Source: JBBSBL01 sp038251325 (GTDB lineage: Bacteria; Actinomycetota; Thermoleophilia; Solirubrobacterales; Solirubrobacteraceae). Taken from it: a DNA stretch of 49,114 nt. The translations under genes were made by a program, and so were the position numbers. The DNA lies in the NCBI GenBank assembly GCA_038251325.1, contig JBBSBL010000015.1:1-49114 (forward strand). Direction: 5' to 3'. Under the pieces are notes generated by a model. The model made no database searches. It had not been told where the DNA came from and saw nothing but the letters and a program-made list of their open reading frames with translations. Below, in pieces: positions 9,288 to 15,860 of this stretch (its first letter is position 1; every line of letters begins with the position of its first letter).

Positions 9288-9517
9288 CTAAGCCGTGAGG
9301 TCTCGGCCCCCGCAGCCCGTGGCGGGGATCACCGGGATCAGACAGCGGGATCACCCAGGAAGGCCCGCCTTCGCCGACCCGGGGACACCATCAGGAGGCT
9401 GGCCCCCCGCAACCCCGCCGGCGAGGCGAGCGAGGGGCGAGATCAGAGCGCCGGATACGCTCGTAGACGCCACCCTTCACGCGACCGCGGACGTGGGTTC
9501 GATTCCCACCGTCTCCA
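9155..9517 (+). ncRNA. ssrA: tmRNA (SsrA), tag ADSHEYALAA
   Basis: The 5' end GGGGACG (9155-9161) pairs with CGTCTCC (9510-9516) to form the 7-bp tRNA-like acceptor stem; A9517 is the discriminator and CCA is not encoded. The T-arm is GTGGG-TTCGATT-CCCAC just before. The 5' part carries the conserved GGCTTCGACG. The resume codon is GCG at 9248, and the open frame to the TAG at 9278-9280 encodes ADSHEYALAA. This follows the actinobacterial ADS...YALAA pattern and ends in the LAA degron seen by ClpXP. Length is 363 nt, normal for a one-piece tmRNA. Confidence 0.97.
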
Positions 9518-9683
9518 CTCGGCGAGTTCTCTGGACAGCGCCTCGCCCGGCGGGCAGGGAGCCAGCGTCACGCGCGCAGCGCCCTGACCTCGTTGAATCA
9601 AAGTCTCCGCATCCACATCGATCCAGATCGGGGCGATCGGAGTGATGCCCGGGCGTTCGCGCGCCGGGGCGGCGCGGTAGGCG

Positions 9684-9720
9684 AGGCTCTCGGGGATGGG
9701 CTTCACACCGCCGAGAGCCT
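9684..9720. terminator. 10-bp perfect inverted repeat between ssrA and the SRPBCC gene
   Basis: AGGCTCTCGG (9684-9693) and CCGAGAGCCT (9711-9720) are exact inverted copies around a 17-nt loop. It lies between converging transcripts, so a bidirectional terminator is likely. No T-run follows. The rest of 9518-9777 shows nothing I can support. Confidence 0.45.
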
Positions 9721-9777
9721 AGAGGCCGGGGACAGCGCCGTCCGGTCGCGGACTGGCCTGCCGGCACCCGCCGCCCC

Positions 9778-10245
9778 TCACTCCTCCGCCACCACCGCCG
9801 CCAGCTTGTCCAGCGCCGTGCCCCAGCCGGACTCGGCGAGCGGGATCAGCTCCTCGACGCAGCGCATCGTCACGTCGATCCGCAGCTCGGTGCGGGCGTC
9901 GCCGAGGTCGGTGAGCGTGACGACGGTCACCTGGCTCTCCATCATCGGGTGGTCGATGTCCTCCTCGACGAAGACGAAGCGCTTCGGAGGCGAGACTTCG
10001 CGGAACGTGCCGTTCGCGGGGTGCTCGGTGCCGTCGGAGCCGACCATCGTCGCCCGGAAGACCCCGCCGGGGCGGGGGTCGATCTCGACCGTGTCGCGCG
10101 GGGTGTGGAAGTGCTCCGGGCCCCACCAGCGCGCAAAGTGGTCGGGGTCGGTCCAGCAGCGCCACACGAGCTCGCGCGGGGCGTCGAGCACGCGGGTGAT
10201 CGTGAGCTCGCGCTCGGCCATCGTGGTCGGGGTGGCGTCAGGCAT
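9778..10245 (-). CDS. SRPBCC (AHSA1/Aha1-like) domain protein
   Basis: A 155-residue START/Bet v1-type protein: ELTITRVLDAPRELVWRCW at the N-terminus, then FARWWGPEHF, and a long C-terminal helix (WGTALDKLAAVVAEE). The family binds hydrophobic ligands; in bacteria it is often encoded directly after an ArsR-type repressor. Start ATG 10245 overlaps the end of the arsR-like gene by 8 bp and is preceded by AAGGGAG, so translation is coupled. The longer in-frame start at 10311 would lie inside arsR and is rejected. The ligand is unknown. Confidence 0.9.
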   Translation of the reverse strand: MPDATPTTMAERELTITRVLDAPRELVWRCWTDPDHFARWWGPEHFHTPRDTVEIDPRPGGVFRATMVGSDGTEHPANGTFREVSPPKRFVFVEEDIDHPMMESQVTVVTLTDLGDARTELRIDVTMRCVEELIPLAESGWGTALDKLAAVVAEE

Positions 10246-10582
10246 GTGAGTCTCCCTTCTGGGATTGGATCTCTCGGAGATGCCGCTCGAGGCGGTCGAG
10301 GCGCCCCTCATAGAAGGCGCGGTACTCCTCCAGCCAGTCGACCGCCGCCTTCAGCGGCCGGCCGTCGAGCTGCGAGGGGCGTCGCTGCGCCTCGCGCCCG
10401 CGGACGACGAGGCCGGCCCGTTCGAGGACCTGGAGGTGCTTCGACACCGCCTGGAGGCTCATCGGGAACGGCGCCGCCAGCTCGCCGACGGTCGCCTCGC
10501 CGCCGGCGAGTCGTTCCAGCATCGCGCGGCGCGTCGGGTCGGCGAGGGCGGCGAAGGTGGTGCTGAGCTCGTCCGTGGGCAT
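10238..10582 (-). CDS. ArsR/SmtB family winged-helix repressor
   Basis: A 114-residue regulator with the classic ArsR helix-turn-helix: LADPTRRAMLERLAGGEATVG, then MSLQAVSKHLQVLERAGLV. No metal-binding Cys cluster is present in the recognition helix, so it is probably not a metal sensor. It belongs to the SdpR-like group that pairs with SRPBCC proteins. The ATG at 10582 is 9 nt after a TAGGCT hexamer, so the transcript is probably leaderless. Palindromes directly upstream (10601-10622) are the expected autoregulatory operator. First gene of a two-gene operon. Confidence 0.92.
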   Translation of the reverse strand: MPTDELSTTFAALADPTRRAMLERLAGGEATVGELAAPFPMSLQAVSKHLQVLERAGLVVRGREAQRRPSQLDGRPLKAAVDWLEEYRAFYEGRLDRLERHLREIQSQKGDSHA

Positions 10583-10591
10583 CGGTTTATC

Positions 10592-10597
10592 AGCCTA
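10592..10597 (-). promoter_or_regulatory. -10 element TAGGCT, leaderless start of arsR-like gene
   Basis: TAGGCT ends 9 nt before the ATG at 10582. The operator palindromes begin four bases upstream of it. Confidence 0.55.
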
Positions 10598-10600
10598 TCA

Positions 10601-10622
10601 GTTGATCAACCGGTATGTTGAT
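10601..10622. promoter_or_regulatory. probable ArsR-type operator: overlapping palindromes
   Basis: GTTGATCAAC (10601-10610) is a perfect 10-bp palindrome. ATCAAC (10605-10610) is also repeated inverted as GTTGAT at 10617-10622 with a 6-bp gap. Both fall where the -35/spacer region of the TAGGCT promoter would be, so binding would block polymerase. AT-rich relative to everything around it. Confidence 0.55.
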
Positions 10623-10641
10623 TACAATACTCCGGGGTCAG

Positions 10642-11127
10642 CTACGCCTCGGCGCCCTCCGCCGCGCGCCGCAGCGCGGCGACGTCGAGCTTGCCCATCG
10701 AGAGGACGGCCTCCATCGCGCGCCGGGCCCGCTCCGGATCGTCGTCGCCGAGCATCTCCTCGATCCCCGTCGGAACGACCTGCCAGGAGAGGCCGTGGCG
10801 GTCCTTCAGCCAACCGCACGGGCCCTCCTGCCCGCCCTCGGAGAGTCGCTCCCAGTAGTAGTCGATCTCGTCCTGGGTCTCGCAGTCGATCTGGAAGGAG
10901 ACGGCCTCGGAGAAGCTGAACTCCGGACCCCCGTTGATCGCCACGAACCGTTGGCCGTCGAGCTCGAACTCCACCGTCATCACCGTGCCCGCCTCGCGCG
11001 GGCCGGCCTCGGTGTAGCGGAGCACCTTGACGATCCGCGAGTTCTCCCTGAAGACCGAGAGATAGAAGGCCGCCGCCTCCTCGGCCTCGGTGTCGAACCA
11101 CAGGTTGGGGACGATCTTGGGTCGCAT
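10642..11127 (-). CDS. VOC family protein (PhnB/3-dmu-9-like glyoxalase fold)
   Basis: A 161-residue protein starting KIVPNLWFDTEAEEAAAFYLSVF, the typical opening of the PhnB-like subgroup of the vicinal-oxygen-chelate superfamily. GPCGWLKDRHGLSWQVVP is the second conserved block. These proteins are usually annotated 3-demethylubiquinone methyltransferase-like, but their real substrates are mostly unknown. The ATG at 11127 is preferred over an upstream in-frame start (11193) because family similarity begins here and TACGTT lies 6 nt upstream. A single-gene unit. Confidence 0.88.
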   Translation of the reverse strand: MRPKIVPNLWFDTEAEEAAAFYLSVFRENSRIVKVLRYTEAGPREAGTVMTVEFELDGQRFVAINGGPEFSFSEAVSFQIDCETQDEIDYYWERLSEGGQEGPCGWLKDRHGLSWQVVPTGIEEMLGDDDPERARRAMEAVLSMGKLDVAALRRAAEGAEA

Positions 11128-11133
11128 AGGCGC

Positions 11134-11139
11134 AACGTA
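11134..11139 (-). promoter_or_regulatory. -10 element TACGTT upstream of the VOC gene
   Basis: TACGTT ends 6 nt before the ATG at 11127, consistent with a leaderless transcript. Confidence 0.45.
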
Positions 11140-11232
11140 GCGCGCGCGCGCCGCTGCCTGATGCCGCGCACTGACACGCGGGAAGCCGCCCAACGTCGGC
11201 GGCTTCCCGTCATTCCGGCGGCGGTGGCAGAC

Positions 11233-12363
11233 CTACGCCACTGCCTGAATGCTCTCCTTCGGGTCGATGGCTCCCAGGGTCTTGACGATCTCGAACGCGC
11301 CGTCGCGCACCTGGCCGATGTACATGTTCATGCGAAGGTGGTGCTGGCCGGGCACCATCTCCGCCGGGCCCCCCGGCCCGACCGCGATCTTCGCGTGGTC
11401 GAGCGCCCCGATGACCTCGTCCTGATCGAGCGAGCCGACCTCGCTCACGGCCGCCTCCCAGAGCCTCATGCCCCGGTAGAGGCCTGAGCACGCGCCCCCG
11501 CCCGTGAAGATCGCGCTGTCCGGGTAGAGCTTGTCGTAGCGTGCGAGCAGATCCTGGCTGAACGGGTCGCCGACGCCCTGGTAGTAGTCGAGGCAGCTGT
11601 AGAGGCCCTCGACCTGCTCCGGGGGCACGAGGGTCAGGCAGTTCTCGTCGAAGTACGTGCAGACGAGATGCCCGCCCCGCGCGGTGAAGCCGGCGTCGTG
11701 CAGCTGCCCGATGAACGGCGTCACCCCGGGCGGCACGATCGTGTTGAAGACCACCTCCGCGCCGCTGGACATGATCCGCTCGACGATCTCGCCGTAGTCG
11801 GTGTGGTCGAGGGGGAAGTACTCCTCCGCGACGACCTCGCCGCCGTTGGCGGCCACGACCTGCCGGAGCTTGTCGTTCAGCACGCGCGGCCAGATGTAGT
11901 CGGCCGACGGCAGGGCGAACCGCTTCGCGCCCGTCTGCTCCATCAGCCAGGGGATCAGGGGGTCGACCTGCTGCGCCGGCACCGGGCCGGTGCAGAAGAT
12001 CAGCGGGTCGCTCTCCTGCCCCTCGTACTGCTCGGGGTAGATGTAGAGCGTCTTGCCGTCCACGACGACCGGGCCCTTGATGGCCTGCCGCGTAGAGCTG
12101 TAGATGCCGCCGAAGACGACGTCTACCCGGTCGCGCTGGATGAGCCGGGTGCCGCAGGCCTCCGCGGCGCTGTCGGTGGTCTCGCTGTCCTCGAGGAACA
12201 GCTCGATCTGCTGACCGAGCAGGCCCCCGGCGGCGTTGATGTCGTCGATCACCATCTTGGCGACGTTGGCGTTCGCGACGCCCATGAACGACAGGGGCCC
12301 GGTCTGATCGGCGATCACCCCCACCTTGATGGGTCGTCCGAGCGTTGCTGTTGACCGTTCCAT
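11233..12363 (-). CDS. AmiC/UrtA-like ligand-binding protein without signal peptide
   Basis: About 376 residues of the type I periplasmic-binding fold, closest in pattern to the amide/urea-binding branch: IKVGVIADQTGPLSFMG, then DVVFGGIYSSTRQAIKGPVV. Typical transporter components have a lipoprotein or Sec signal, but here the fold begins about 13 residues from the start and nothing hydrophobic precedes it. This resembles AmiC, a cytoplasmic amide sensor, more than UrtA. No permease, ATPase or amidase gene lies next to it. The start is ATG 12363 (or GTG 12366), with GGAG a few bases upstream. A hairpin (12415-12442) separates it from the 90-aa gene upstream. Confidence 0.85.
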   Translation of the reverse strand: MERSTATLGRPIKVGVIADQTGPLSFMGVANANVAKMVIDDINAAGGLLGQQIELFLEDSETTDSAAEACGTRLIQRDRVDVVFGGIYSSTRQAIKGPVVVDGKTLYIYPEQYEGQESDPLIFCTGPVPAQQVDPLIPWLMEQTGAKRFALPSADYIWPRVLNDKLRQVVAANGGEVVAEEYFPLDHTDYGEIVERIMSSGAEVVFNTIVPPGVTPFIGQLHDAGFTARGGHLVCTYFDENCLTLVPPEQVEGLYSCLDYYQGVGDPFSQDLLARYDKLYPDSAIFTGGGACSGLYRGMRLWEAAVSEVGSLDQDEVIGALDHAKIAVGPGGPAEMVPGQHHLRMNMYIGQVRDGAFEIVKTLGAIDPKESIQAVA

Positions 12364-12414
12364 CACGTGCTCCGATCCCGGTCGAGGCGACCGAATGGCT
12401 TTGAACAGATGCGT

Positions 12415-12442
12415 GTGGAGCCGCCCGCGTCGGCGGCTCCAC
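12415..12442 (-). terminator. 11-bp perfect stem hairpin between the 90-aa gene and the AmiC-like gene
   Basis: GTGGAGCCGCC (12415-12425) and GGCGGCTCCAC (12432-12442) pair perfectly around a 6-nt loop. It begins 15 bp after the stop of the 90-aa gene and ends about 50 bp before the next start on the same strand. It could be a terminator, an attenuator or an mRNA-stabilising stem. No T-run. Confidence 0.5.
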
Positions 12443-12456
12443 GCAGCGAGGTGCGA

Positions 12457-12729
12457 CTAGGCGTCGAAGTGGCCGCCGAGCTCCGCCGCCTGGGGCGGGG
12501 TCTTGTGGCCGGCCTCCTTGATGATCGGCGGGACCTCGGGGTCGGAGACGAAGCTCTGCCAGCCCTCGGCGTCCCAGTCAAAGAGCACCCAGACCCGGTC
12601 GTCCTGGTTGGGATCGCGGAACACCTGCGCCCCCTTGGACCCGTGCTGCCGGCGCTTCTCGAGGCCCGTGGTCGAGAAGATGCTCACGAACCGGTCGTAG
12701 TCCTCGACCGTTGTCGTTGCCAGGATCAC
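12457..12729 (-). CDS. small ferredoxin-like-fold (ABM/cyclase-like) protein, unknown function
   Basis: A 90-residue product starting MILATTTVEDYDRFVSIF, with DDRVWVLFDWDAEGWQSFVSDPEVP in the middle. The pattern of a beta strand, helix, 'W/F' strand and then 'fl.dpe...' resembles dimeric alpha+beta barrel proteins (antibiotic-biosynthesis monooxygenase or stress-responsive barrel type). No catalytic residues can be named. GTG 12729 is firmly placed by GGAGGTAAGG just upstream, the strongest Shine-Dalgarno in the window. It is followed on the same strand by the AmiC-like gene. Confidence 0.8.
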   Translation of the reverse strand: MILATTTVEDYDRFVSIFSTTGLEKRRQHGSKGAQVFRDPNQDDRVWVLFDWDAEGWQSFVSDPEVPPIIKEAGHKTPPQAAELGGHFDA

Positions 12730-12739
12730 CCTTACCTCC

Positions 12740-13200
12740 TATGCGGTCTCGGCGGCGCGGCTCGTCGCCGATGGTGAGGGCAGTATGCCCCTCGGCTGCC
12801 CGAGCTGCCTCGCGCGAATTCCCTTGGTTCGACGCCCCGCCGACCGGGGCGAGGAGCACCTCGAGCTCGCGCGGCGTCAGGCCGTCCGGCAGCTCGCGCG
12901 GTCGCTTCGAGACGCGGTGCCCGGCGGCCGCGAGCACCGCGTCGACCGCCTCCCGGTCGAGTCGTCCCTCCTGTGCCTCGCGCAGGAGCTCAACCTCCGC
13001 CGCCGGGGGGTCGAGCGCCGCCCTGTAGGCCGCGCCTCGCGCATGGCGGTGTAGCAGTCGTCGGCGGCGAGGATGCGGGCGGCTCGATCGAGCGCCGGCA
13101 CAGTGACGCCGCGGCGATAGCCGGACCCGTCGAGCCGCTCGTGGTGTGAGCCGGCCAGGCGCCCCGATCGGAGCGAGCGCGGGCGTCGGACGCTCCGGCC
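12740..13200 (-). pseudogene. remnant of an HD-GYP domain / LuxR-type HTH protein
   Basis: Pieces of one protein lie in two frames. PALAPIGA (about 13170) is in one frame. LAGSHHERLDGSGYRRG, the HD-GYP signature, and ARILAADDCYTAMREAR follow in a second frame (about 13155-13035). YRAALDPPAAEVELLREAQ, DAVLAAAGHRV and GLTPRELEVL return to the first (about 13030-12850). The last piece is the start of a LuxR-type HTH, and after it only a weak 'GASN' trace remains. Two frameshifts are needed and both ends are missing. Intact homologues join an HD-GYP phosphodiesterase-like domain to a LuxR helix-turn-helix. It fills the otherwise gene-free 12730-13344 interval. Confidence 0.75.
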
Positions 13201-13344
13201 AGCTCGCCGAGACGGACCGCGAGCACGGCGGTGCTGCTGGACTCGATTGGTCCGCCCTGTTCCGGCAGCGGGGTCCACCGTCGCCTCCGCCCGATCCTAC
13301 CTCCGTCGGGCTCGGGGGTTGGACGCACTGCCAGTATCCGTCAC

Positions 13345-14063
13345 GTGGGTCGCGAACCGCCAACGCACGAGGGACTTCCGGACGCCGTCATCTTCGACCT
13401 CGACGGGGTCCTGCTGGACTCAGAGCAGCGCTGGAACGAGGCCAAGGAGGCGCTCGTCCGCGAGGCGGGCGGCCGCTGGTGCGAGGACGCGCCGCTCGTG
13501 ATGATGGGCATGAGTTCGCCCGAGTGGTCGGCCTACCTCCATGCCGAGCTCGGCGTGCCGATGGCCGTCGACGACATCAGCCGCGACGTCGTACGTCGGA
13601 TGGAGGAGGGCTACGTCGGCCGGCTCCCGCTGCTACCCGGCGCCGAGCGGGCCGTGCGAGCACGCGCCGCCCGGTGGCCGCTGGGGCTGGCGTCGTCGTC
13701 GAATGGGGGATCATCGACCTGATGCTCGAGCTCGCCCCCTTCGGCTCCGCGTTCGCCTGTACGGTGTCCTCCGAGGAGGTCGAGCACGGCAAGCCCGCTC
13801 CCGACGTCTACCTGAAGGCCGCCGGCGGGCTGGGCGTCGACCCCGCCGGCTGCGTGGCGGTCGAGGACTCCAGCAACGGCCTGCGCGCTGCCGCCGCCGC
13901 GCGGATGGCCGTCATCGCCGTGCCCAACCCGCACTACCCGCCGGCCCACGATGCGCTGGCCTTGGCTGCGGCGACCGTGTCGACGGTCGGCGAGGTCACG
14001 CCCGCACTCGTCGAGCGCGTCAGCGGGCAGGCGGGCGCGGGAGACGCGGTCACCTTCGGCTGA
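13345..14063 (+). pseudogene. HAD-superfamily phosphatase (beta-phosphoglucomutase-like), single frameshift
   Basis: The first frame encodes the HAD motif I AVIFDLDGVLLDSEQ, the cap domain and motif II PLGLASSSN. At 13703-13709 (a run of five Gs) the frame breaks to a stop at 13722. The next frame continues exactly in family order: IIDLMLELAPFGSAF, SSEEVEHGKPAPDVYLKA (motif III Lys) and VAVEDSSNGLRAA (motif IV). One missing base explains it. Start GTG 13345 has CAGTAT 7 nt upstream. All catalytic residues survive in the two halves, so this is either a very recent mutation or a base lost from a G-run during sequencing. The 3' end overlaps the convergent esterase gene by 14 bp. Confidence 0.85.
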
Positions 14064-15420
14064 CCGCCGCAGCGATCGCCACCCGCACCGTCTGTCGGTG
14101 CCCGGTCTCGGGCGCCCACGGCGCGCCCGCGTCGCGGCGGTTGACCGGGGCGAGGCGCAGCACGAGGCGCAGCCGGCCGCGGGCGTCCGCCCGCGCGTGG
14201 CGGGAGGTCACCAGCCGCCCGTGGCGCACGCGCAGTCGCAGGCGAGCGCCGGGCCGGTAGGCCGGGGGGGTGGTCACCACCGCGGTCCCGCTGCCGCTGA
14301 GCGAGAACCCGCCGCGACAGGCGCGGCCCAGCGTGCTGAACTCGACGTTCGGGCGCCGGATCGCGACGTGCCAGCCGAAGTCTTCGTAGGCGGGCTCGGT
14401 CGAGGTGTAGGTCACCCGCGCCGGCGGTGGGACCGGGTGCGCGAAGCGGCGCATGATCCACGGGGGCGTCTGGCGCAGGTCGCGCGCCCAGTAGGGCCAC
14501 GTGTGGGAGCCCTTTCCGTAGTCGTCCCAGACGTGCCGGATCCCGAGTCGCTCGAGACGCCGGTGCACGACCACGCTCATGTTGTGCGCTCCGAGCTCGA
14601 TCAGGTCGAGGCCGCTGGGTCCCCCGAGCGGCCCTCCGGGCTGACCGTTGCCCGTGTAGAGGCCGAGCTCGAGGCCGCGCAGGTTGGCCGCGACGTCGGG
14701 CGGGTCGTGGCCGCGCCAGCGAATGTGCTGGGTGTCGAAGTCGCCGAAGACCGAGCCCGGGCGCCCGCCGTCCTGGGCGGCGGTGGCCTCGACCGCGATC
14801 CGCCCAGCGTCCAGGCCCTGGAGGCGAAGGTTCAGGTCCACCCCGCCGGAGAAGCTCGCCGCCGCCGCGAACCGGTCGGGGTGGCGCGCGGCGTAGCTCA
14901 GAGCGCCGAAGCCGCCCATCGACAGCCCGGCGATCGCGCGCCCCCGCCGTGCCGCGACGGTCCGGAAGCGGCCGTCGACCAGGCGGATCAGCTGGGAGGT
15001 GTGCCATGTCTCCCACGCGGGCGGGCCGCCGCGCCCGCCGTTGAACCAGTTGGCGTACCAGCCGCCGCGACCGCCGTCCGGCATCACGACGATCAGCGGC
15101 ATGGCAGCGGTCGCCTGCTCGACGCCGCCCAAGCTGGTCCAGTCCGTCTCGTCGCCGCCGGCGCCGTGCAGCAGGTAGACCACCGGATAGCGGCGCCGGG
15201 CGGCGCTCGAGTAGCCGGCCGGGAGCAGGACGCGAACCTTCGTGGGAGAGGCGAGCGCCGGCGTCCGTACCGTCAGCTCGAGCAGGCGTGCATCGAGCCT
15301 TCGGGCGGCGACGACGGAGACGGCGCGGCCGGAAGCGGGCGGCGAGAGCGCCGGCGCCGCCGCGGGGATCGCGGCAAACGTGGCGGTGGCGAGCGCCGCG
15401 GCGGGGACCAGCCGCCTCAT
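14050..15420 (-). CDS. secreted esterase (antigen 85/esterase D-type alpha/beta hydrolase)
   Basis: A 456-residue exported hydrolase. Residues 1-25 form a Sec signal (hydrophobic Ala-rich core). The catalytic domain shows YPVVYLLHGAGGDETDW, PDGGRGGWYANWF, and the nucleophile elbow GLSMGG with Ser167; the His is likely in GSHTWPYW. This is the family of mycolyltransferase-like and tributyrin esterases. The last 130 or so residues form an extra beta-rich, Arg-rich domain. The ATG at 15420 overlaps the stop of a 33-codon upstream ORF in ATGA. No mycolate pathway is seen in the window, so the substrate is unknown. Confidence 0.9.
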   Translation of the reverse strand: MRRLVPAAALATATFAAIPAAAPALSPPASGRAVSVVAARRLDARLLELTVRTPALASPTKVRVLLPAGYSSAARRRYPVVYLLHGAGGDETDWTSLGGVEQATAAMPLIVVMPDGGRGGWYANWFNGGRGGPPAWETWHTSQLIRLVDGRFRTVAARRGRAIAGLSMGGFGALSYAARHPDRFAAAASFSGGVDLNLRLQGLDAGRIAVEATAAQDGGRPGSVFGDFDTQHIRWRGHDPPDVAANLRGLELGLYTGNGQPGGPLGGPSGLDLIELGAHNMSVVVHRRLERLGIRHVWDDYGKGSHTWPYWARDLRQTPPWIMRRFAHPVPPPARVTYTSTEPAYEDFGWHVAIRRPNVEFSTLGRACRGGFSLSGSGTAVVTTPPAYRPGARLRLRVRHGRLVTSRHARADARGRLRLVLRLAPVNRRDAGAPWAPETGHRQTVRVAIAAAVSRR

Positions 15421-15518
15421 GGCGTGCCGGTCTCCGCCAGGTCCTGCTGCGGCCGACCGATCTCCGCACGCGACCCGGGAGCGACGTGCGGGATCCGGAC
15501 GAAGGCGTTCACCCGCAT
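15417..15518 (-). CDS. 33-codon leaderless upstream ORF coupled to the esterase gene
   Basis: ATG 15518 opens a 33-residue frame (MRVNAFVRIPHVAPGS...) whose TGA (15417-15419) overlaps the esterase ATG as ATGA. A TATCGT hexamer ends exactly 7 nt before the ATG, the same geometry as other leaderless genes here. The esterase itself has no Shine-Dalgarno, so re-initiation or coupling from this ORF would explain its translation. The peptide has no Cys run, no hydrophobic segment and no recognisable domain. Detected by eye; no homologue is claimed. Confidence 0.5.
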   Translation of the reverse strand: MRVNAFVRIPHVAPGSRAEIGRPQQDLAETGTP

Positions 15519-15525
15519 CGGGCTG

Positions 15526-15531
15526 ACGATA
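15526..15531 (-). promoter_or_regulatory. -10 element TATCGT of the upstream ORF/esterase unit
   Basis: TATCGT ends 7 nt before the ATG at 15518. It diverges from the TAGGAT box at 15575. Confidence 0.5.
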
Positions 15532-15574
15532 CCCGCCGCCCGCGCCGGGAGCGCCGCGTGCGGCCGGTGCTCCC

Positions 15575-15580
15575 TAGGAT
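15575..15580 (+). promoter_or_regulatory. -10 element TAGGAT, leaderless start of the MoaD-like gene
   Basis: TAGGAT ends 7 nt before the ATG at 15588. Confidence 0.55.
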
Positions 15581-15587
15581 CCCGGCC

Positions 15588-15860
15588 ATGACGCTCGTGC
15601 GCGTTCGGGGTCCGCTCAAGCAGCTGGCAGACGGCCGCGCGGAGCACGAGGTCGAGGGCGCCACGGTGGTCGATCTGCTGCGCGCGCTCGAGGACGAGCA
15701 CCCGGCGCTCGGGGGTTGGATCCTGGACGAGCGGGGGCTCATCCGCCGCCACATCAACGTGTTCGTGAACGGGGAGCGCGGCCGCGAGGCCACGGCGGTC
15801 GCGCCGGGTGACCGCATCGAGGTGCTCCCCGCGATCTCGGGAGGGACCATCGCCGCATGA
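15588..15860 (+). CDS. MoaD/ThiS family ubiquitin-like sulfur carrier
   Basis: A 90-residue beta-grasp protein: VRVRGPLKQLADGRAEHEVE, VVDLLRALEDEHPALGGWI, then INVFVNGER and GDRIEVLPAISGG. Carriers of this family (MoaD, ThiS, CysO) are activated as a C-terminal Gly-Gly thiocarboxylate. Here four residues (TIAA) follow the GG, so it would need trimming before activation. The carrier's partner enzymes are not nearby. The next gene, a BNR-repeat protein, overlaps its stop (ATGA). This pairing suggests a function linked to that protein, though none is established. Confidence 0.88.
   Translation: MTLVRVRGPLKQLADGRAEHEVEGATVVDLLRALEDEHPALGGWILDERGLIRRHINVFVNGERGREATAVAPGDRIEVLPAISGGTIAA

Noticed and set aside
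9443..9706. 87-aa minus-strand frame with WESNPRPRS
   Set aside because: This phrase is the well-known false translation of the T-arm of tRNA-like genes on the opposite strand; it lies over the tmRNA 3' end.
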